Source: an uncultured Clostridium sp. (GTDB lineage Bacteria > Bacillota > Clostridia > TANB77 > CAG-508). Taken from it: a DNA stretch of 5,744 nucleotides. Shown in pieces: positions 4,324 to 5,744 of the stretch. The notes below the pieces were generated by a model, which made no database searches, was not told where the DNA came from, and saw nothing but the letters and a program-made list of their open reading frames with translations. How positions within the stretch are numbered: position 1 is the first letter of the stretch; each line of letters starts with the position of its first letter. The stretch spans positions 1 to 5,744 of the forward strand of contig CANEFU010000080.1 in assembly GCA_947426875.1 (NCBI GenBank), given 5' to 3'. A program made the translations under genes and the position numbers.

Positions 4324-5100
4324 ATGTTTTTCGTCTTAAACAAACAAAAAATATATACCTATTTAGTATCTATCGTAACAGTAGTATTACTATTTTGTGT
4401 GGCAGGAGGTTTTAATAATACAAATGCAGGAAATACATTAGAAACAGCAAGTACAACGCAAAAATTGTTACCAATCTATCAGGTACAAACAGAAGAAAAA
4501 AAAGTAGCCTTTACTATGAATTGTGCTTGGAATGCAGATGATATAGATAGCATTTTAAAAACATTAAAAGAAAACAATACCAAGATAACTTTTTTTATGG
4601 TAGGAGATTGGATAGAAAAATTTCCAGAAGCAGTCAAAAAGATACAGGAAGAAGGGCATGAAATAGCTAGCCATAGTAATACACATCCACATGTCAACAA
4701 TTTAAGTTATGAAAAAAATATAGAAGAAATGGAAAAAAGTAATGATAGAATTGAGAAAGTAACAGGAAAAAGAACTAAAATTTATCGAGCACCATATGGA
4801 GAATATAATGATACTGTCATCCAAGCAGCACAAGATAAAGAATATTATACAATACAATGGGATTTAGATACCTTAGACTATACAGGACTGACAGGAGATG
4901 AAATGTGGAAACGATTAGATGGGAAAATAAAAGCAGGTGATATTATTTTGAGTCATAATGGAACAAAGCATACAGCAGATAGTTTAGATATGTTACTAAA
5001 AAATATAAAACAAAAGGGACTAGAAGTAGTTACGGTATCGGATTTGATTTATTTGGATAATTATACGATTAATAACAATGGCACACAAATGAAAAAGTAA
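4324..5100 (+). CDS. Membrane-anchored NodB-type polysaccharide deacetylase-like protein (YlxY/PdaB class)
   Basis: This is a 258-residue protein with an uncleaved or cleavable hydrophobic N-terminal helix (about 11-29) and a short Ser/Thr/Asn-rich linker. A NodB (carbohydrate esterase 4) domain follows (about 58-245), probably outside the membrane or facing the forespore. Motif 2 is HSNTH (117-121), motif 3 RAPYGEY (155-161), motif 4 WDLDTLDY (179-186) and motif 5 ILSH (208-211). Motif 1 is altered: the usual TFDDG reads TMNCAW (64-69), so the catalytic-base Asp is Asn66 and the metal Asp is Cys67. Sporulation proteins of the YlxY type have a similar INxAW motif, so the protein may be a specialised or inactive peptidoglycan deacetylase. 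The start at 4324 follows GGGAGGG (4311-4317) by six bases; the in-frame ATG at 4309 overlaps this site. The sigma-E-type promoter suggests expression in the mother cell during cortex formation. Confidence 0.85.
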   Translation: MFFVLNKQKIYTYLVSIVTVVLLFCVAGGFNNTNAGNTLETASTTQKLLPIYQVQTEEKKVAFTMNCAWNADDIDSILKTLKENNTKITFFMVGDWIEKFPEAVKKIQEEGHEIASHSNTHPHVNNLSYEKNIEEMEKSNDRIEKVTGKRTKIYRAPYGEYNDTVIQAAQDKEYYTIQWDLDTLDYTGLTGDEMWKRLDGKIKAGDIILSHNGTKHTADSLDMLLKNIKQKGLEVVTVSDLIYLDNYTINNNGTQMKK

Positions 5101-5179
5101 AGTAACAGTATTTGCGTGTATAAAATTACCAAAAAAGGAAATAATAATAAAAATACAAAATTGATATAGGGGATGAAAA

Positions 5180-5692
5180 ATGACATTTATCGGTATTATT
5201 GCAGGTAAAAGATGTTTCGAAAATATCAAAAGACAAATAACGGAAAAAGTAAAAAACAAAGGATTCAATTTTATCCAAATCAATCTAAGAAGTATAGAAA
5301 ATGTAAAAAATATAAAATTTGAAATGATTATAATAGAAGACAATTTAGAAAAGTTTAAAAAAAATGAAGAAACTTTACAAAAACTTTGTGAAAATACAGA
5401 ATATGTAATGATAAATACGGATAAAAATCCAGAGCCAAAAGAGATAGAAAAGATAGCTAATCAGATTACTTATGGATTAAATCAACAAGCAACTGTTACC
5501 GTATCGAGTATTAGTGATACCGACATTCTAATTTATTGGCAAAAAGGTCTGAAAAATAAGGAAGGAAAGAGAATAGAAATAGAAGAAAGAAGAATCAAAA
5601 AAGGAGAAAATAGTACACTAAAAACATATGAAATTTTAATTATTTATATACTTTTTAAGATATATAATAAAAGCATAATCGAGGAAATGTAG
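5180..5692 (+). CDS. Unrecognised 170-residue protein, possibly Mur-ligase-like fragment
   Basis: I do not firmly recognise this protein. It starts like an alpha/beta fold: a short strand MTFIGIIAGK, a basic amphipathic helix, then a strand FNFIQINL. Two more strands follow, FEMIIIEDN (about 47-55) and EYVMINTDKNPEP (about 74-86), then ITYGLNQQATVTVSSI (95-110). A Lys/Glu-rich stretch and a hydrophobic C-terminal helix (about 149-163) complete it. The sequence of a VMINTD strand, then ITYGLN and ATVTVSS, recalls the end of the central domain of Mur ligases, but there is no ATP-binding GKT loop and no ligase C-terminus. This is a weak similarity. GGGG (5169-5172) lies seven bases before the ATG. 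The gap to the deacetylase gene is 79 bases with no terminator, so cotranscription from the sigma-E-type promoter is possible. No partner gene is visible downstream. Confidence 0.7.
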   Translation: MTFIGIIAGKRCFENIKRQITEKVKNKGFNFIQINLRSIENVKNIKFEMIIIEDNLEKFKKNEETLQKLCENTEYVMINTDKNPEPKEIEKIANQITYGLNQQATVTVSSISDTDILIYWQKGLKNKEGKRIEIEERRIKKGENSTLKTYEILIIYILFKIYNKSIIEEM

Positions 5693-5695
5693 GAA

Positions 5696-5728
5696 AAAAC
5701 TAACTTTTTTGAATAAAATTAACTTTTT
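5696..5728. repeat. Short A/T-rich direct repeat, 19-base period
   Basis: Bases 5696-5709 and 5715-5728 match at 13 of 14 positions (AAAAC/tTAACTTTTT). They lie directly after the last gene, in the final 52 bases, which otherwise hold no recognisable gene, promoter or terminator. Low complexity makes a chance origin quite possible. Confidence 0.35.
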
Positions 5729-5744
5729 ATGTAGACAAAACCAA

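Noticed and set aside
5020..5343. Minus-strand reading frame of 107 codons across the deacetylase end and the next gene.
   Set aside because: Its Ile/Phe-rich composition is that of a reversed AT-rich gene, and both plus-strand genes have better starts and protein-like features.
1..5744. CRISPR array, tRNA, rRNA, riboswitch or insertion sequence.
   Set aside because: I looked for repeat-spacer periodicity, cloverleaf-like segments, conserved riboswitch cores and transposase motifs and saw none; the gaps between genes are all shorter than 170 bases.

Overview
The window is a low-GC (roughly 30% by eye), densely packed stretch with strong purine-rich ribosome binding sites, Firmicutes-style sigma-A promoters and a near-consensus sporulation sigma-E promoter. 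This suggests a spore-forming member of the Clostridia, possibly a gut species; the genus cannot be told from the sequence. There is no rRNA, tRNA, CRISPR array or transposase gene, and no gene-free stretch reaches 300 bases.

Layout, left to right. (1) Bases 1-636, plus strand: the last codons of one half-size TauE/SafE membrane permease gene, a complete second half-size TauE/SafE gene, and a 46-residue small protein that looks like the DUF3918/YrzQ family, apparently one operon. (2) Bases 637-761: a convergent gap almost filled by an 84-base near-perfect palindrome. (3) Bases 762-1232, minus strand: a small protein with a carboxypeptidase-regulatory-like (transthyretin-like) beta domain and an extremely cysteine-rich C-terminus. 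(4) Bases 1366-2176, plus strand: a DUF2752 membrane protein (CPxCGGTR motif) followed by a DUF4190 membrane protein with its own promoter. These end at a bidirectional terminator. (5) Bases 2214-4158, minus strand: a translationally coupled two-gene operon encoding a tandem guanylate-kinase-like protein and an IPP-isomerase-type Nudix protein, driven by a clear extended -10 sigma-A promoter. (6) Bases 4324-5692, plus strand: a membrane-anchored NodB/YlxY-type polysaccharide deacetylase-like protein behind a sigma-E-type promoter, then an unrecognised 170-residue protein that may be a remnant of a Mur-ligase-like fold.

The most unusual items are the tandem guanylate-kinase-like protein (second P-loop degenerate) with its overlapping Nudix gene, the sigma-E-type promoter in front of a deacetylase lacking its motif-1 aspartates, the long palindrome, and the cysteine-rich protein. 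The genes do not form one obvious pathway. The window looks like several short independent transcription units, at least one of them probably expressed in the mother cell during sporulation.
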